Under the pieces are notes generated by a model. It had not been told where the DNA came from. It was given only the letters and a program-made list of their open reading frames with translations, and searched no databases. Source: CBDCEG01 sp965215775 (GTDB lineage: Bacteria; Pseudomonadota; Gammaproteobacteria; Cardiobacteriales; Ostreibacteriaceae). From it: a stretch of 64,000 bases of DNA. Shown here one piece after another: positions 17,040 through 26,659 of the stretch. The DNA lies in assembly GCA_965215775.1 (NCBI GenBank), contig CBDCEG010000019.1:124001-188000 (forward strand), read 5' to 3'. Both the position numbers and the translations under genes were made by a program. The stretch's first letter is position 1, and the number at the start of each line of letters is the position of its first letter.

Positions 17040-17654
17040 TTTTTTATTCTTCTTACTCCAGCTATCTTTTAAAGCATTGCCATATCAGAAACATATTCAA
17101 CCTGTTAGAAACAATTATATTAATTTTTTTATAATTAATTGTAAAACAAAACAACAATAAACCGCATTATGAAAAAAATAACATTCCTGGTTTCTAAATC
17201 GAAGTGCAACTAAATTTTATTTTTATTAGCTCCATTTTTCATAATGGTATAAATCTTGGATAATTCAATTTTCTCACCCAAAAGTAATACTTGGAGGTAT
17301 GAAATGAGTAAAGAGTCTGAAGTATATTTAAAAAAATAATAGTGAAAAATGAAGAGTTTATTAAACATTCAGTGGAAGTGAATAAAAAGTTTGGAGATAA
17401 ATTAGCGTAAGTAAAATAAAGTTATTTAGATTTCAGTTATTATATTTACTTTAGGTTGCAAAATAGATCCACTTCATTCAATTGAAATAAGTAGTTATTT
17501 AAAAAAAACAATTAAAATTAGAGGTTAAAGTTCCTGTGGCATAGCCTTAAAATCACAAACAATGTAATATTTTTGATACATATATTTAAAATATGGTAAA
17601 ATTGGAATTTATTATTTTAAAAAAATATCTTTATGCAATTATTAAGGTGCTTAA
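17040..17654. other. Gene-free stretch with mobile-element debris
   Basis: No intact gene is visible. It contains the IS30 end relic at 17186 and, after it, a well-formed ribosome site (TTGGAGGT near 17293) followed by an ATG at 17304 whose frame stops after 11 codons (starts MSKESEVYL). A lysine-rich coding-like stretch continues in another frame to about 17409. This looks like a decayed small gene that I cannot identify. Confidence 0.5.
17186..17225 (+). repeat. Solo IS30 left-end remnant
   Basis: About 40 bases match the left terminus of the full IS30 copies (CCTGGTTTCTAAA, then GAAGTGCAACTAAATTTTAT) with one substitution (T for C in AAATC/AAACC), then similarity ends abruptly. No transposase sequence or right terminal repeat follows. 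Confidence 0.75.
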
Positions 17655-18416
17655 ATGGTTAGATTACGCGGTTATTTATTATATATTTCAGTTTATATTG
17701 TGTTATTACTTTATTGGCCTATATCAGTTCTTGGCGGGGTTTTTTTGCCAGAAGCTCAAGCTTATAAAGTTGCCACATTTTGGGGTAGAATTGCTTTGAT
17801 TATTTTGAAATATGTAGCTGGTGTAACTTGTCGAATTACATACGAAGAGGCTTTACCTAAGGGAGCAACAGTTGTTCTATCTAAACATCAATCAATACTA
17901 GATATTTTTGCTTTACTACCTGTTTTCAAACCCCAAAGCTGGGTTCTTAAGAGGGAGTTATTTAGAATCCCTTTTTTTGGTTGGGCATTATGGGCTACAA
18001 AGCCAATAGCAATTGATAGAGCTGCTGGGCGAAAATCACTTATGGATATGATTACAATGGGAACAGAAAAGCTAAAAAAAGGTTATTCTGTAGTAATTTA
18101 CCCTGAAGGAACTAGAAGTAAGCCTGGTAAAAAAGCAAAATATAAAACAGGAGGAGTTGCTCTTGCAAAACGAGCAGGCTTTGATATAACTCCTGTCGCA
18201 CTTAATACTGGTCTTTTTTGGGATAAGAAAAAAGGACTGATAAATACAGGAACAATAGATATAATAATTGGTAAAAGAATATCAACAAAAGAAGGAACGA
18301 CAAAAGAAATTTCAGATAAGGTTGAAGCTTGGATTGAAAAAAACTCTCTAGCAGTAACCCTTAACCACCCAAACTATATAGAAATGCAATCTCAAAATGA
18401 GGAAAAAAATGTTTAA
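17655..18416 (+). CDS. plsC: 1-acyl-sn-glycerol-3-phosphate acyltransferase
   Basis: PlsC acylates lysophosphatidic acid to phosphatidic acid at the inner membrane. The catalytic HX4D motif is His78 to Asp83 in SKHQSILDIFAL, and the substrate-binding motif is VIYPEGTRSKPG near residue 150, with AKRAGFDITPVALN as motif IV. An N-terminal hydrophobic helix (residues 7-30) anchors the protein. Length, 253 residues, is normal. The ATG at 17655 is preceded by AAGGTGCTTA. The 3' end overlaps the start of glyA by eight bases, suggesting coupling. Confidence 0.93.
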   Translation: MVRLRGYLLYISVYIVLLLYWPISVLGGVFLPEAQAYKVATFWGRIALIILKYVAGVTCRITYEEALPKGATVVLSKHQSILDIFALLPVFKPQSWVLKRELFRIPFFGWALWATKPIAIDRAAGRKSLMDMITMGTEKLKKGYSVVIYPEGTRSKPGKKAKYKTGGVALAKRAGFDITPVALNTGLFWDKKKGLINTGTIDIIIGKRISTKEGTTKEISDKVEAWIEKNSLAVTLNHPNYIEMQSQNEEKNV

Positions 18417-19659
18417 AAAAGAAATGAAAATTAGTGATTTTGATCAAGATTTAGCCAAAGTAATAAATGCAGAAAATATTAGGCAAGAGCAACATATTGA
18501 ACTAATAGCTTCTGAAAACTACACAAGCCCAAGAGTTTTGGAAGCACAAGGCTCTCAACTAACTAATAAATATGCCGAAGGCTACCCTGGGAAGCGTTAT
18601 TACGGTGGTTGTAACTGTGTTGATATTGTAGAAGAACTTGCTATTGATAGAGCAAAAGAATTATTTAATGCTGATTATGCAAATGTTCAACCACATTCTG
18701 GTTCTTCTGCTAATTTTGCAGTTTTTTTAGCACTTTTAGATGCTGGTGATACTGTTTTGGGAATGGGGCTTTCTGATGGTGGACATTTAACACATGGTTC
18801 TAAAGTTAGTTTTTCAGGAATTCAATATAATTCAATTCAGTATGGTGTTGATGATGATGGCTTTATTGACTATGACGAGCTAGAATTAATAGCCAAAAAA
18901 TATAAACCTAAAATGATTATTGCAGGATTTTCAGCTTATTCTCAAGTTTTAGATTTTAAAAGATTTAGAGAAATTGCGGATGAAGTTGGTGCTTATCTAT
19001 TTGCTGATATTGCTCATGTTGCTGGTCTTGTTGTTGCAGGTCTTTACCCAAATCCAGTTCCATTTGCAGATGTTGTAACAACAACAACACACAAAACATT
19101 GCGTGGACCAAGAGGCGGCTTAATACTTGCGAAATCTAATCCAGAAATTGAGAAAAAATTAAACTCTGCTGTTTTTCCAGGTAGTCAAGGTGGTCCTTTG
19201 ATGCATGTGATTGCTGCTAAAGCTGTTGCATTTGCAGAAGCCTTAGAAGCTGATTTTAAAACTTATCAAAAACAAGTTATTGAAAATGCAAAAGCAATGG
19301 AAGAAGTTTTTACTGAAAGAGGTGTAAATATGGTTTCTGGTGGGACTGAAAACCATTTGATTTTGTTGGATTTAACTGAGAAAAAGCTAACAGGGAAAGT
19401 GGTAGATGCAGCTTTGGGGCAAGCTTATATTACGGTTAATAAAAATTCTGTCCCAAATGATATTCAATCACCTTTTGTAACAAGTGGAGTTCGTATTGGA
19501 ACACCAGCTATAACAACCCGTGGATTTAAAGAAGACCAAGCAAAACAAGTTGCAAATTGGATTGTTGATATTATTGAAAATGTTACGGATGATATTTTAA
19601 TTGCAGAAATCCGTAAAAAAGTTATAAACCTTTGTGAACAATTTCCTGTTTATAGTTAA
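18409..19659 (+). CDS. glyA: Serine hydroxymethyltransferase
   Basis: GlyA interconverts serine and glycine with tetrahydrofolate, supplying one-carbon units. The sequence carries IELIASENYTS, NKYAEGYPGKRYYGG, NVQPHSGSSAN, ADIAHVAGLV, the PLP-binding lysine in TTTTHKTLRGPRGG, and VTSGVRIGTPAITTRG. I use ATG 18409 (MFKKEMK) because TGAGGA ends six bases upstream of it; an in-frame ATG at 18397 overlaps that site. The protein is about 416 residues, the usual length. nrdR follows 46 bases later. Confidence 0.97.
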   Translation: MFKKEMKISDFDQDLAKVINAENIRQEQHIELIASENYTSPRVLEAQGSQLTNKYAEGYPGKRYYGGCNCVDIVEELAIDRAKELFNADYANVQPHSGSSANFAVFLALLDAGDTVLGMGLSDGGHLTHGSKVSFSGIQYNSIQYGVDDDGFIDYDELELIAKKYKPKMIIAGFSAYSQVLDFKRFREIADEVGAYLFADIAHVAGLVVAGLYPNPVPFADVVTTTTHKTLRGPRGGLILAKSNPEIEKKLNSAVFPGSQGGPLMHVIAAKAVAFAEALEADFKTYQKQVIENAKAMEEVFTERGVNMVSGGTENHLILLDLTEKKLTGKVVDAALGQAYITVNKNSVPNDIQSPFVTSGVRIGTPAITTRGFKEDQAKQVANWIVDIIENVTDDILIAEIRKKVINLCEQFPVYS

Positions 19660-19705
19660 TTTATAAAATACTTCTGGGTAATAAATAAACATATGAAAAT
19701 ATAAT

Positions 19706-20155
19706 ATGAAATGTCCTTTTTGTAATGCTGAAAATACTAAAGTAGTTGATTCAAGGGAAACTTCTGATAATAAAATCAGACGCAGGCGTGAGTGTGAAAA
19801 TTGCCAAAAAAGATTTAGAACCTATGAGGTAATAGAATACTCATATCCTGCAATTATAAAATCAGATAAAAGTAGGCAAACATTTGATATTAATAAAGTT
19901 AGAAAAGGAATAACTAAGGCAATTGAAAAACGCCCAGTTACAACAAAACAACTAGATTTTATGCTTAGCGAAATAGAAACAGCAGTGCAAAAAATAGCTG
20001 ATAAAGAAATACAATCGTCATTTATTGGGGAGCTTATTATGGCTGCTTTGAAAAAAATTGACCAAGTTGCTTATGTTAGATTTGCCTCTGTTTATCGCTC
20101 ATTTCAAGATATAAGCGAATTTTCTGATGAAATAAAACAGCTCAATAAAAAGTAG
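19706..20155 (+). CDS. nrdR: Transcriptional repressor NrdR
   Basis: NrdR is a zinc- and nucleotide-binding repressor of ribonucleotide reductase genes. The N-terminal zinc ribbon has cysteine pairs at residues 3/6 and 30/33 (CPFC and CENC), flanked by VVDSRETSDNKIRRRREC. The ATP-cone follows (about residues 48-138, with FDINKVRKGITKAIEKRPV and VAYVRFASVYRSFQD). The 149-residue length is standard. It follows glyA, a common gammaproteobacterial order, although the ribD that often follows is absent. Confidence 0.96.
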   Translation: MKCPFCNAENTKVVDSRETSDNKIRRRRECENCQKRFRTYEVIEYSYPAIIKSDKSRQTFDINKVRKGITKAIEKRPVTTKQLDFMLSEIETAVQKIADKEIQSSFIGELIMAALKKIDQVAYVRFASVYRSFQDISEFSDEIKQLNKK

Positions 20156-20524
20156 GCAACGCTAAAAGTAACAAACAAGGATAGACAATTGATTATTTTT
20201 TTAACTAATTAATCTAAATAAGAAAGTAGCTCTTTTTTTAGTTCAGCGGTTGTTTTCTAAGGTCTTGAAGCTCCTAGTCAGAACTCATTTGCTATTTGGG
20301 TTTTTCTAAGCTAACTTATTGTATGTTATCTTTTCAACGAGTAATAGCAAATTTACTGGACTAGAAATTTCTTGATTTTATGATTTTCAGGTGCCACAAG
20401 CTAAAAATATATCCATGAAATTTAACTACTTTAGATTTATTATTACCAATTAAACCACCCCTTACATATTCCAATATTTATCTACATCAACTGTTATTAC
20501 TGAATTAAATAAAACTAGCAAAAT
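20156..20524. other. Gene-free stretch, no recognisable content
   Basis: No open frame of useful length exists on either strand and no tRNA fold was found. The region is unusually rich in scattered stops. One feature is a loose inverted arrangement of GCTATT/AATAGC around 20291 and 20345. It may be decayed coding DNA, but I cannot name a source. Confidence 0.4.
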
Positions 20525-20558
20525 AAAAAAGCCTAGGTTTGAAGCTAGGCTTTTTTTA
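20525..20558 (-). terminator. Intrinsic terminator of sspA
   Basis: GCCTAG and CTAGGC pair around an eight-base loop and are flanked by A and T runs, so the hairpin can act on both strands. It lies 22 bases beyond the sspA stop. Confidence 0.9.
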
Positions 20559-20579
20559 ATAGATTTTGAAATTTAAAAG

Positions 20580-21236
20580 TTATTCAGGGTTTCTTCCCAT
20601 TGGGTGTAATTCTCTTTCGTAGTCCGATAAGCTTTTTAAGAAGCCTTCTCTTTTAAACATTCTCGTTGCATATGCTTTAATATTCTTAGTTGCTTGCTCT
20701 GGAAGAGCAATTTCAAAGTGTTGCAATCTCCAAAGAATTGGTAAAACAGCACAATCAAGTAAACTTATTGAACCATGCAATAAAAACTCACTTTCTTTAA
20801 ACAAAGGAGAAAGAAGAGAAATACTATCTTTTAATTCTTTAGCTTTTTTCTTTCTTTTATTTGCAGAAAGAGTATCGCTATCAAGCTCAGCTATTCTTGG
20901 ATACCAAGTGTTTTCTACTTCATGAATTAATAATCTTAATCTTGCTCTGATTATTGGTTCAACTGGCATAAATGATGGGTGTGGAAATCTTTCATCTAAA
21001 TATTCTGAAATAACTCTTTCGTTATATAAAACCATTCCTCTATCTACTAAAAATGGTATTTGTTCATTAGGGTTAATTTCCAACAAATCTTCTGCTAGTG
21101 GTTCACTTAAAGAAACAGTTATCATATCCGCTTCTACATCTTTCTCAGCAACCAATATTCTAATTCTATGGCTTTCTGCCGAACACGCGTCTGATATAAC
21201 TGTTAATATTGATTTACTATTTGTTAATAAACTCAT
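20580..21236 (-). CDS. sspA: Stringent starvation protein A
   Basis: A 218-residue glutathione-S-transferase-fold protein that binds RNA polymerase rather than acting as an enzyme. Hallmarks are SHRIRILVAEKDV in the thioredoxin-like domain, INPNEQIPFLVDRGMVLYNERVISEYLDERFPHP (key part QIPFLVDRG), and a helical C-terminal domain with LLHGSISLLDCAVLPILWRL. Position immediately downstream of petC is typical of beta- and gammaproteobacteria. sspB, which often follows, is absent. A hairpin between petC and sspA suggests partial uncoupling. Confidence 0.93.
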   Translation of the reverse strand: MSLLTNSKSILTVISDACSAESHRIRILVAEKDVEADMITVSLSEPLAEDLLEINPNEQIPFLVDRGMVLYNERVISEYLDERFPHPSFMPVEPIIRARLRLLIHEVENTWYPRIAELDSDTLSANKRKKKAKELKDSISLLSPLFKESEFLLHGSISLLDCAVLPILWRLQHFEIALPEQATKNIKAYATRMFKREGFLKSLSDYERELHPMGRNPE

Positions 21237-21337
21237 TTAATTCCTCTAATTTCGGGTTAATCTTTATTTTCATTATTACTATTATTTTTGTAATAAGTGT
21301 TAAAACTATTTTAGGTAATAATAAAAATCTCAAAGTA

Positions 21338-21372
21338 AAAAAGCCCTGCTCGTTTGAGAAGGACTTTTTCTA
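21338..21372 (-). terminator. Intrinsic terminator of petABC
   Basis: On the minus strand, AAAAAG-x-CCT-x-CTC pairs with GAGCAGG-x-CTTTTTT around an AAAC loop, ending in a T run. It separates petC from sspA. Confidence 0.8.
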
Positions 21373-21409
21373 AATTACTAAAATAAGTAATTTATATTTC
21401 TAAAAAGAG

Positions 21410-22165
21410 CTAATGTAAATCTTTCCAAAGTTCTTTTTTAAGTGCATAAAACACACCTGTCATAAGTAATAAGAATAATAAGATTTTCCAACCAACTCTA
21501 TCAGCTTGTATTTTAGATGGATCACCAACATAATATAAAAAGTTTGATAAATCATAAACCACTTCATTATATTCTTCTGCTGATAAAGAACCTTTAGAAA
21601 TTGTCTTAAATCCAGTTAAGTGATGTTTCTTTTCTTTACCTTCTCCAACTGTCGTATAAGTAGCTTCTTTAACGCCTTCTAATCCAACTAAAACATGAGG
21701 CATACTCATATTTGGAAATAAAGAGTTATTTACTCCAGTTAAGCGACTATCATCGTCTTTGTAAAAAGCTTTTAAGTAATTATAAACAAAATCTTTTCCT
21801 TTATATTTACTAACAAGAGTTAAATCTGGTGGCGTTATACCAAACCAACCTGCAGATAAATCTTTAGGCATTGCGGTTTTCATTTGCATTCCAACTTTCT
21901 GCCCAGTGAAAATTAACGTTTCTTTCACTTTTTTATCTGTCATTCCTGCATCTTTACCAACTCTATTGTAGCGTTGGTATTTCAGCCCATGGCAAGATAA
22001 ACAATAATCTACATAAAGTCTAGCTCCTTTTTGCAAAGATTCTTTGTTACCTAAATCTGGAGAAAAACTTTCATTAGGGTAGTGTTCGCCACCACCTGAT
22101 GCTAGTAATAAAGAAGAAAAAGATAAACTTGCTAATATAACAACTTTTTTTATTGTATTTTTCAT
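21410..22165 (-). CDS. petC: Cytochrome c1 of the bc1 complex
   Basis: The 251-residue precursor starts with a Sec-type signal (residues 1-22) and has the heme c motif C55-L-S-C58-H59, with the phrase YCLSCHGLKYQRYN. The axial methionine is probably in SMPHVL (NMSMPHVLVGLEG). A C-terminal membrane anchor (WKILLFLLLMTGVFYALK) holds it in the inner membrane facing the periplasm. It passes electrons from the Rieske protein to soluble cytochrome c. Its ATG overlaps the petB stop by four bases, marking translational coupling in petABC. Confidence 0.95.
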   Translation of the reverse strand: MKNTIKKVVILASLSFSSLLLASGGGEHYPNESFSPDLGNKESLQKGARLYVDYCLSCHGLKYQRYNRVGKDAGMTDKKVKETLIFTGQKVGMQMKTAMPKDLSAGWFGITPPDLTLVSKYKGKDFVYNYLKAFYKDDDSRLTGVNNSLFPNMSMPHVLVGLEGVKEATYTTVGEGKEKKHHLTGFKTISKGSLSAEEYNEVVYDLSNFLYYVGDPSKIQADRVGWKILLFLLLMTGVFYALKKELWKDLH

Positions 22166-23556
22166 TTTCCTATCCTCGCTGGCACTGGTTTTGTTTTTTC
22201 AATTTTTGGTAAAAACGGAAGCATTAATAAAAAGTATGCAAAGTAAAACACTGTGAAAATTTGTCCTATTATAAGAGTTATAGGAGTTATTGATTTACCT
22301 CCTAAATATCCTAGAATTAAAAAAGCAATAACAAATAGTGTTGTCGCCACTTTGTATGAAGTTCCTCTAAAGCGAATTGATTTCACAGGAGAAGTATCCA
22401 ACCAAGGTAAGAAAAATAGTATCTTAACTGCAGCAAACATTAATATAACACCTAAAGCTTTAGCGCCTATTAACTCAAACCCTAAAGCAGATATTAATAA
22501 TATTATACCAAATACAGCTAACAAACCAGCTGCTACTTTTTTACCTGTTATTTTCGCAAACATAACTCCCATAACACCTGATACAACAAATAGTATTCCT
22601 AAATAAGGGAATATTGCAGTAGTTGATACCCTAAGTATTGAATAAAAAGGACCAAAATACCAAAGTGGAGCTATATGATCTGGCATTGCTATTGGGTTTG
22701 CTGGTATATAGTTAGGGGCTTCAATAAAATATCCTCCCATACTTGGTGCATAAAATACTACAGCAAAAAATATCATTAAAAATATACCTAAAGCAACCGA
22801 ATCTTTAGCTGTAACATAAGGGTGGAAAGGAATACCATCTTTTGGAACTCCATTTTCATCTTTAAAGTCTTTTATTTCAATGCCATCAGGATTATTTGAA
22901 CCAACCTCGTGTAGAGCAATGATATGCGCCCCAACTAAACCAACTAATAATAAAGGAATTAAGGCAACATGCAATGAGAAGAATCTAGTTAAAGTAGCAT
23001 CAGAAATACTAAAATCTCCTTTAATAAACTCAACTAAAGAATCTCCAACTACTGGAATAGTTTCAAACAAAGTTATTACAACACTTGCACCCCAAAAAGA
23101 CATTTGACCGCCAGGAAGCATATAACCCAAGAAACCTTCAGTCATTAGCATTAAGAATATAGCCATTCCTGATAACCATAGAAGCTCTCTAGGTTTTTTG
23201 AATGATCCATAAATTAAACCTCTAAACATATGCAAATATGCAACTATAAAGAAGAATGAAGCACCAGCTGTATGCATACGATACAATATGTAACCCCAGT
23301 TAACATCTCTATTTATAAATTGAATAGAGTCAAACCCTCTTTGAAATCCAGTCTCATAAACCATAGCCAACCAAACACCTGTAAGTATCTGGCTCACTAA
23401 TATAAAAATTCCAATAGATCCAAAAAAATACCAAAAATTCACATTTTTAGGAACATAGTATTCTGTAATATGCTCACGCATCATTTTTGAAAGAGGAAAT
23501 CTAGCATCAATCCAACCTAGCAGTCCTTTTTCTTCTGTTTTTTCTATATTTTTCAT
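22162..23556 (-). CDS. petB: Cytochrome b of the bc1 complex
   Basis: A 464-residue, eight-helix membrane protein that binds both b hemes and both quinone sites. The sequence shows the heme ligands in YILYRMHTAGASFFF and FFSLHVALIPLLLVGLVGAH, GGQMSFWGASVV at the Qo site, and the diagnostic PEWY-like segment as APLWYFGPFYS, where the usual Glu is replaced (family motif PEWYFLPFYA). The start codon overlaps the petA stop (TAATG). It extends past the last usual helix with extra hydrophobic segments near the C-terminus. Confidence 0.95.
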   Translation of the reverse strand: MKNIEKTEEKGLLGWIDARFPLSKMMREHITEYYVPKNVNFWYFFGSIGIFILVSQILTGVWLAMVYETGFQRGFDSIQFINRDVNWGYILYRMHTAGASFFFIVAYLHMFRGLIYGSFKKPRELLWLSGMAIFLMLMTEGFLGYMLPGGQMSFWGASVVITLFETIPVVGDSLVEFIKGDFSISDATLTRFFSLHVALIPLLLVGLVGAHIIALHEVGSNNPDGIEIKDFKDENGVPKDGIPFHPYVTAKDSVALGIFLMIFFAVVFYAPSMGGYFIEAPNYIPANPIAMPDHIAPLWYFGPFYSILRVSTTAIFPYLGILFVVSGVMGVMFAKITGKKVAAGLLAVFGIILLISALGFELIGAKALGVILMFAAVKILFFLPWLDTSPVKSIRFRGTSYKVATTLFVIAFLILGYLGGKSITPITLIIGQIFTVFYFAYFLLMLPFLPKIEKTKPVPARIGK

Positions 23557-24164
23557 TATGCTTCCTCCCCAATAATAACTAAGTCATCTGATAAAAATTT
23601 ATGTGGAGGTATTGCTAAGTTTGTAGGAGCAGGAACTCCTTTAAAAACTCGCCCCGAATAATCAAAATCAGAACCATGACAAGAGCAGTAGAACCCACCA
23701 AGCCAGTCTTTATGCCGTTTCTTGCCAGACACAGAAGTTGCGTCTTGTTGTATTGGAGCACAACCTAAATGCGTGCAAACTCCTATCAAAACCATAATAT
23801 CATCTCTTAGTTGTCTTTTTCCTTTTCCACCAGCAAGTGATTTTGGTAGCTCTCCTTTCTCTGATTTAGCATCTAATAAAACACCTTGTTTTTCAACCTC
23901 AGTAAGGGTCTTTTGCATATCTACGGTCATTCTAAGAATATAAATTACTTTACCACGCCACAAAGCCTTTAGTTGCTTTCCTTTCTCAAGCTTAGTTATA
24001 TCCATTTCTATGGGTGCACCAACGGCTTTTGCTTTTTCACTTGGAACCCAAGAACCGAGTAAAGGTAAAGCAAAAAGACCACTACCAACTGCACCAACAA
24101 CGGCTGAAGCACCGACAAGCATTTTCCTACGCCCTGCGTCAACTTTGTTATTTTGAGAAGTCAT
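23556..24164 (-). CDS. petA: Rieske iron-sulfur protein of the bc1 complex
   Basis: The first gene of petABC encodes a 202-residue protein with a twin-arginine-like start (GRRKMLVGASAV) and a single membrane helix, then the Rieske domain. Cluster ligands are C130 and H132 in CTHLGC and C160 and H163 in CSCHGS, with C135 and C162 forming the usual disulfide. It carries electrons from quinol to cytochrome c1. An AAGGAGATTAAAA ribosome site precedes the ATG at 24164. The 235 bases to pyk hold the divergent promoters. Confidence 0.96.
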   Translation of the reverse strand: MTSQNNKVDAGRRKMLVGASAVVGAVGSGLFALPLLGSWVPSEKAKAVGAPIEMDITKLEKGKQLKALWRGKVIYILRMTVDMQKTLTEVEKQGVLLDAKSEKGELPKSLAGGKGKRQLRDDIMVLIGVCTHLGCAPIQQDATSVSGKKRHKDWLGGFYCSCHGSDFDYSGRVFKGVPAPTNLAIPPHKFLSDDLVIIGEEA

Positions 24165-24399
24165 ATTTTTAATCTCCTTATTTGTTAAATTAAACGAAAA
24201 AAGTATTTCTGACCAAACATTATACTCTTTATTTCAAAAAATATAACCCAATAATAACGAATAAAACTATTTTTTTATAAAAGCATCATCATTTATAAAT
24301 ACCTTGTTTTCTGTATTCTAAAATTTACTTTTTTATTATATAATTTAATAGATTTAAATTTATAATTTTATAAACAATTTTTTAGGAGAACTAAATATT

Positions 24400-25830
24400 A
24401 TGCATAGAGAACGCTTTGCAAAGATAGTAGCAACAATAGGTTTCGTAAGTAGTAGCCCAGAAATGATTGAGAAATTATTTTTAGCTGGAGTTGATACTTT
24501 TAGATTAAATTTCAGCCATGGCGACCACCAAGAAAGAAAAGAACAAATTGACGCTATTCGTAAAATAGAAAAAAAACACAATAAACCAATTGCTATTTTA
24601 CAAGATTTACAAGGACCTAAGTTTCGTATAGGAACTATAGGAAATGACGAAGATGTTCCATTAACAAGTGGACAACAGTTCACATTTGATACAAATGAAG
24701 CGGCTGGAGATAACACTAGAGTTTATCTTCCACACCCTGAGGTTTTCTCAGAGGCGAAAGTTGGGGATAGATTATTAGTTGATGATGCTAGAGTTTGTTT
24801 TGAAATAACCGAATGCCAAAAAGATAAGCTTGTTTCTAAGCATATTTATGGTAAAAAAATATCAAGTAAAAAAGGTGTTAATTTCCCTGATACAGTTTTG
24901 AAAGTTTCTGTTTTAACTGAAAAAGATAAAGTTGATTTGAAATTTGGGCTAGAGCATGGTGTTGATTATGTTGCTCTTTCATTTGTTCAAACTGCTGATG
25001 ATATGATTAATCTACGCAAACTTGTTGGTGATAAAGCACATATTATTGCAAAAATAGAAAAACCTTCTGCAATTGATGATATTGAAAATATTTTAGATGC
25101 TAGTGATGCAATTATGCTTGCAAGGGGTGATTTAGGAGTTGAATTCCCACCAGAAATGCTTCCTCACTTACAAAGGGCAACAGTTAAAAAAGCAAGAAAA
25201 GCTGGCAAACCAATTATAGTTGCAACTCAAATGCTTGAATCTATGATTGAAAACCCAATTCCTACAAGAGCAGAAGCTACAGATATTTCTACTGCAATTT
25301 TAGAAGGAGCTGATGCAGTTATGCTTTCAGGTGAAACTGCAGCAGGTAAATATCCTGTTAAAACAGTTGAATTTATGAGTAATATGATTACTCAAACTGA
25401 AAAAAGCAAAACTTATGCTTTTAATATGTCTCAAACAGAAGAATATACTGATGTTTGTGTTTCAAAAGCAATCGCACTAGGTTTTAAAATCAATTGTAGA
25501 TTTCATTGATATCAAAGCTATTGGCTTGTTATACAACTTCTGGAAGCTCAGCAAGAAGAGTTTCAAAAGAAAGAGGCTTAACACCTATTATTGCTCTTGT
25601 TGAAAGTAGCCAAGTTGCTAGACAGCTTCAACTTTGCTGGGGGGTTGATGCCAGTATTGCTAATGAAGTAACTAGCTTTACTCAAGTTGTTTTGGACGCA
25701 ACAACCAGAATTGAAAACGAAGGTTATGGAGTTAAAGGCGATGTTGTTGCTGTAACAGCTGGAGTTCCCTTTTGGTAAGCCAGGAACTACAAATACGATA
25801 CGACTTGCAACTATTGGTGATGCTGAATAA
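24400..25830 (+). CDS. pyk: Pyruvate kinase, with three frameshifts as sequenced
   Basis: Pyruvate kinase makes pyruvate and ATP from phosphoenolpyruvate. The first 1.1 kb is intact: KIVATIGFVSSSPEM, FRLNFSHGDHQER, LQDLQGPKFRIG, AKIEKPSAIDDI, ARGDLGVEFPPE, and MLSGETAAGKYP. Near the C-terminus three extra bases break the frame: in CAATT near 25491-25493, in TTGG at 25523-25524, and in the TTTT at 25770-25773. Removing one base at each restores a continuous normal C-terminal domain (KIIVDFIDIKAIACYTTSGS, then TAGVPFGKPGTTNTIRLAT) to TAA at 25828. All three are duplications of a neighbouring base. An AGGAGA site sits ahead of the ATG. Confidence 0.9.
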
Positions 25831-25863
25831 TTTATATTATTCATTTAGCTAACTAGTTTGAAT

Positions 25864-26659
25864 ATGAAATTTAGTTACTATTATGGGAATGTCAGGGGGT
25901 TGGAAAAACAACCCTTGCCAGCAAACTTGATAAAAATAACTGGTTTCATTATTCAGCTGATTATAGAATTGCTAGCCACTATTTAAAAAATGATATTGAG
26001 CGATTTCTTAAAAAAGAAGCAAGTAAATCATTAGTTATTAAAGATTTACTTCAATCAAATTCAGTTAAAATAAAGTCTAATTTATCAATAGATAATCTTT
26101 TGCCAGTTTCAGCTTACATTGGTAAACTTGGTTGCAATGAGCTTTCTGGTTTAGATTTAGATACTTTTACCAAAAGGCAAGATTTACATTATCAAGCTGA
26201 AATAAAAGCAACTTATGATTATAAAAGAGTTTCAGCAAAAAGCTAGAATATTAGGTTTTAATTATTTTCTTCATGACTCTGGTGGTAGTCTTTGTGAGCT
26301 ACACCAAAGTAAAGGATTAATTGGATTTTCTAGCAAAACAAACCAAAATCATTTATATTCACGCAGATAATAACTTGGTTAAAGAGATAACAAATAGAGC
26401 ATTGAAATATCCAAAACCTCTTTACTACGATAGAAAGTTTTTACTTACACAATTAAGTAATTACAAAAAAAATACTGGGCAAGAAATAAATAAAACAAAA
26501 CCAAATGACTTAATTCGTTTTATAATTCCAAACCTTATGAAACATAGAGAAAAACTTTATTTGAAAATTGCAAATAAATATGGCTTAATAATTAACGCAA
26601 ACGATATTCTCAGGCTAAGAGATGAAAAAGATTTCTTAGAAATTATAAAGGAAAGGTAA
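25864..26659 (+). CDS. P-loop ATPase/kinase-like protein, with four frameshifts as sequenced
   Basis: Reconstructed by removing one base from each of four short runs (TTT at 25870, GGGGG at 25895-25899, AAAA at 26223-26226, GG at 26323-26324), the product is about 263 residues. It starts MKLVTIMGMSGVGKTTLASKL, with a Walker A GMSGVGKTT, then HYSADYRIASHYL. The middle holds NYFLHDSGGSLCEL and the end PNLMKHREKLYLKIANKYG. The order suggests a nucleoside- or small-molecule-kinase-like ATPase, but I do not recognise a named family; dephospho-CoA kinase was considered and does not fit. It begins 34 bases after pyk. Only the last 113 codons are open in one frame as sequenced. Confidence 0.6.

Noticed and set aside
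25864..26659. Dephospho-CoA kinase (coaE) for the broken P-loop gene
   Set aside because: Beyond the Walker A loop the repaired protein lacks CoaE motifs and is longer than CoaE.
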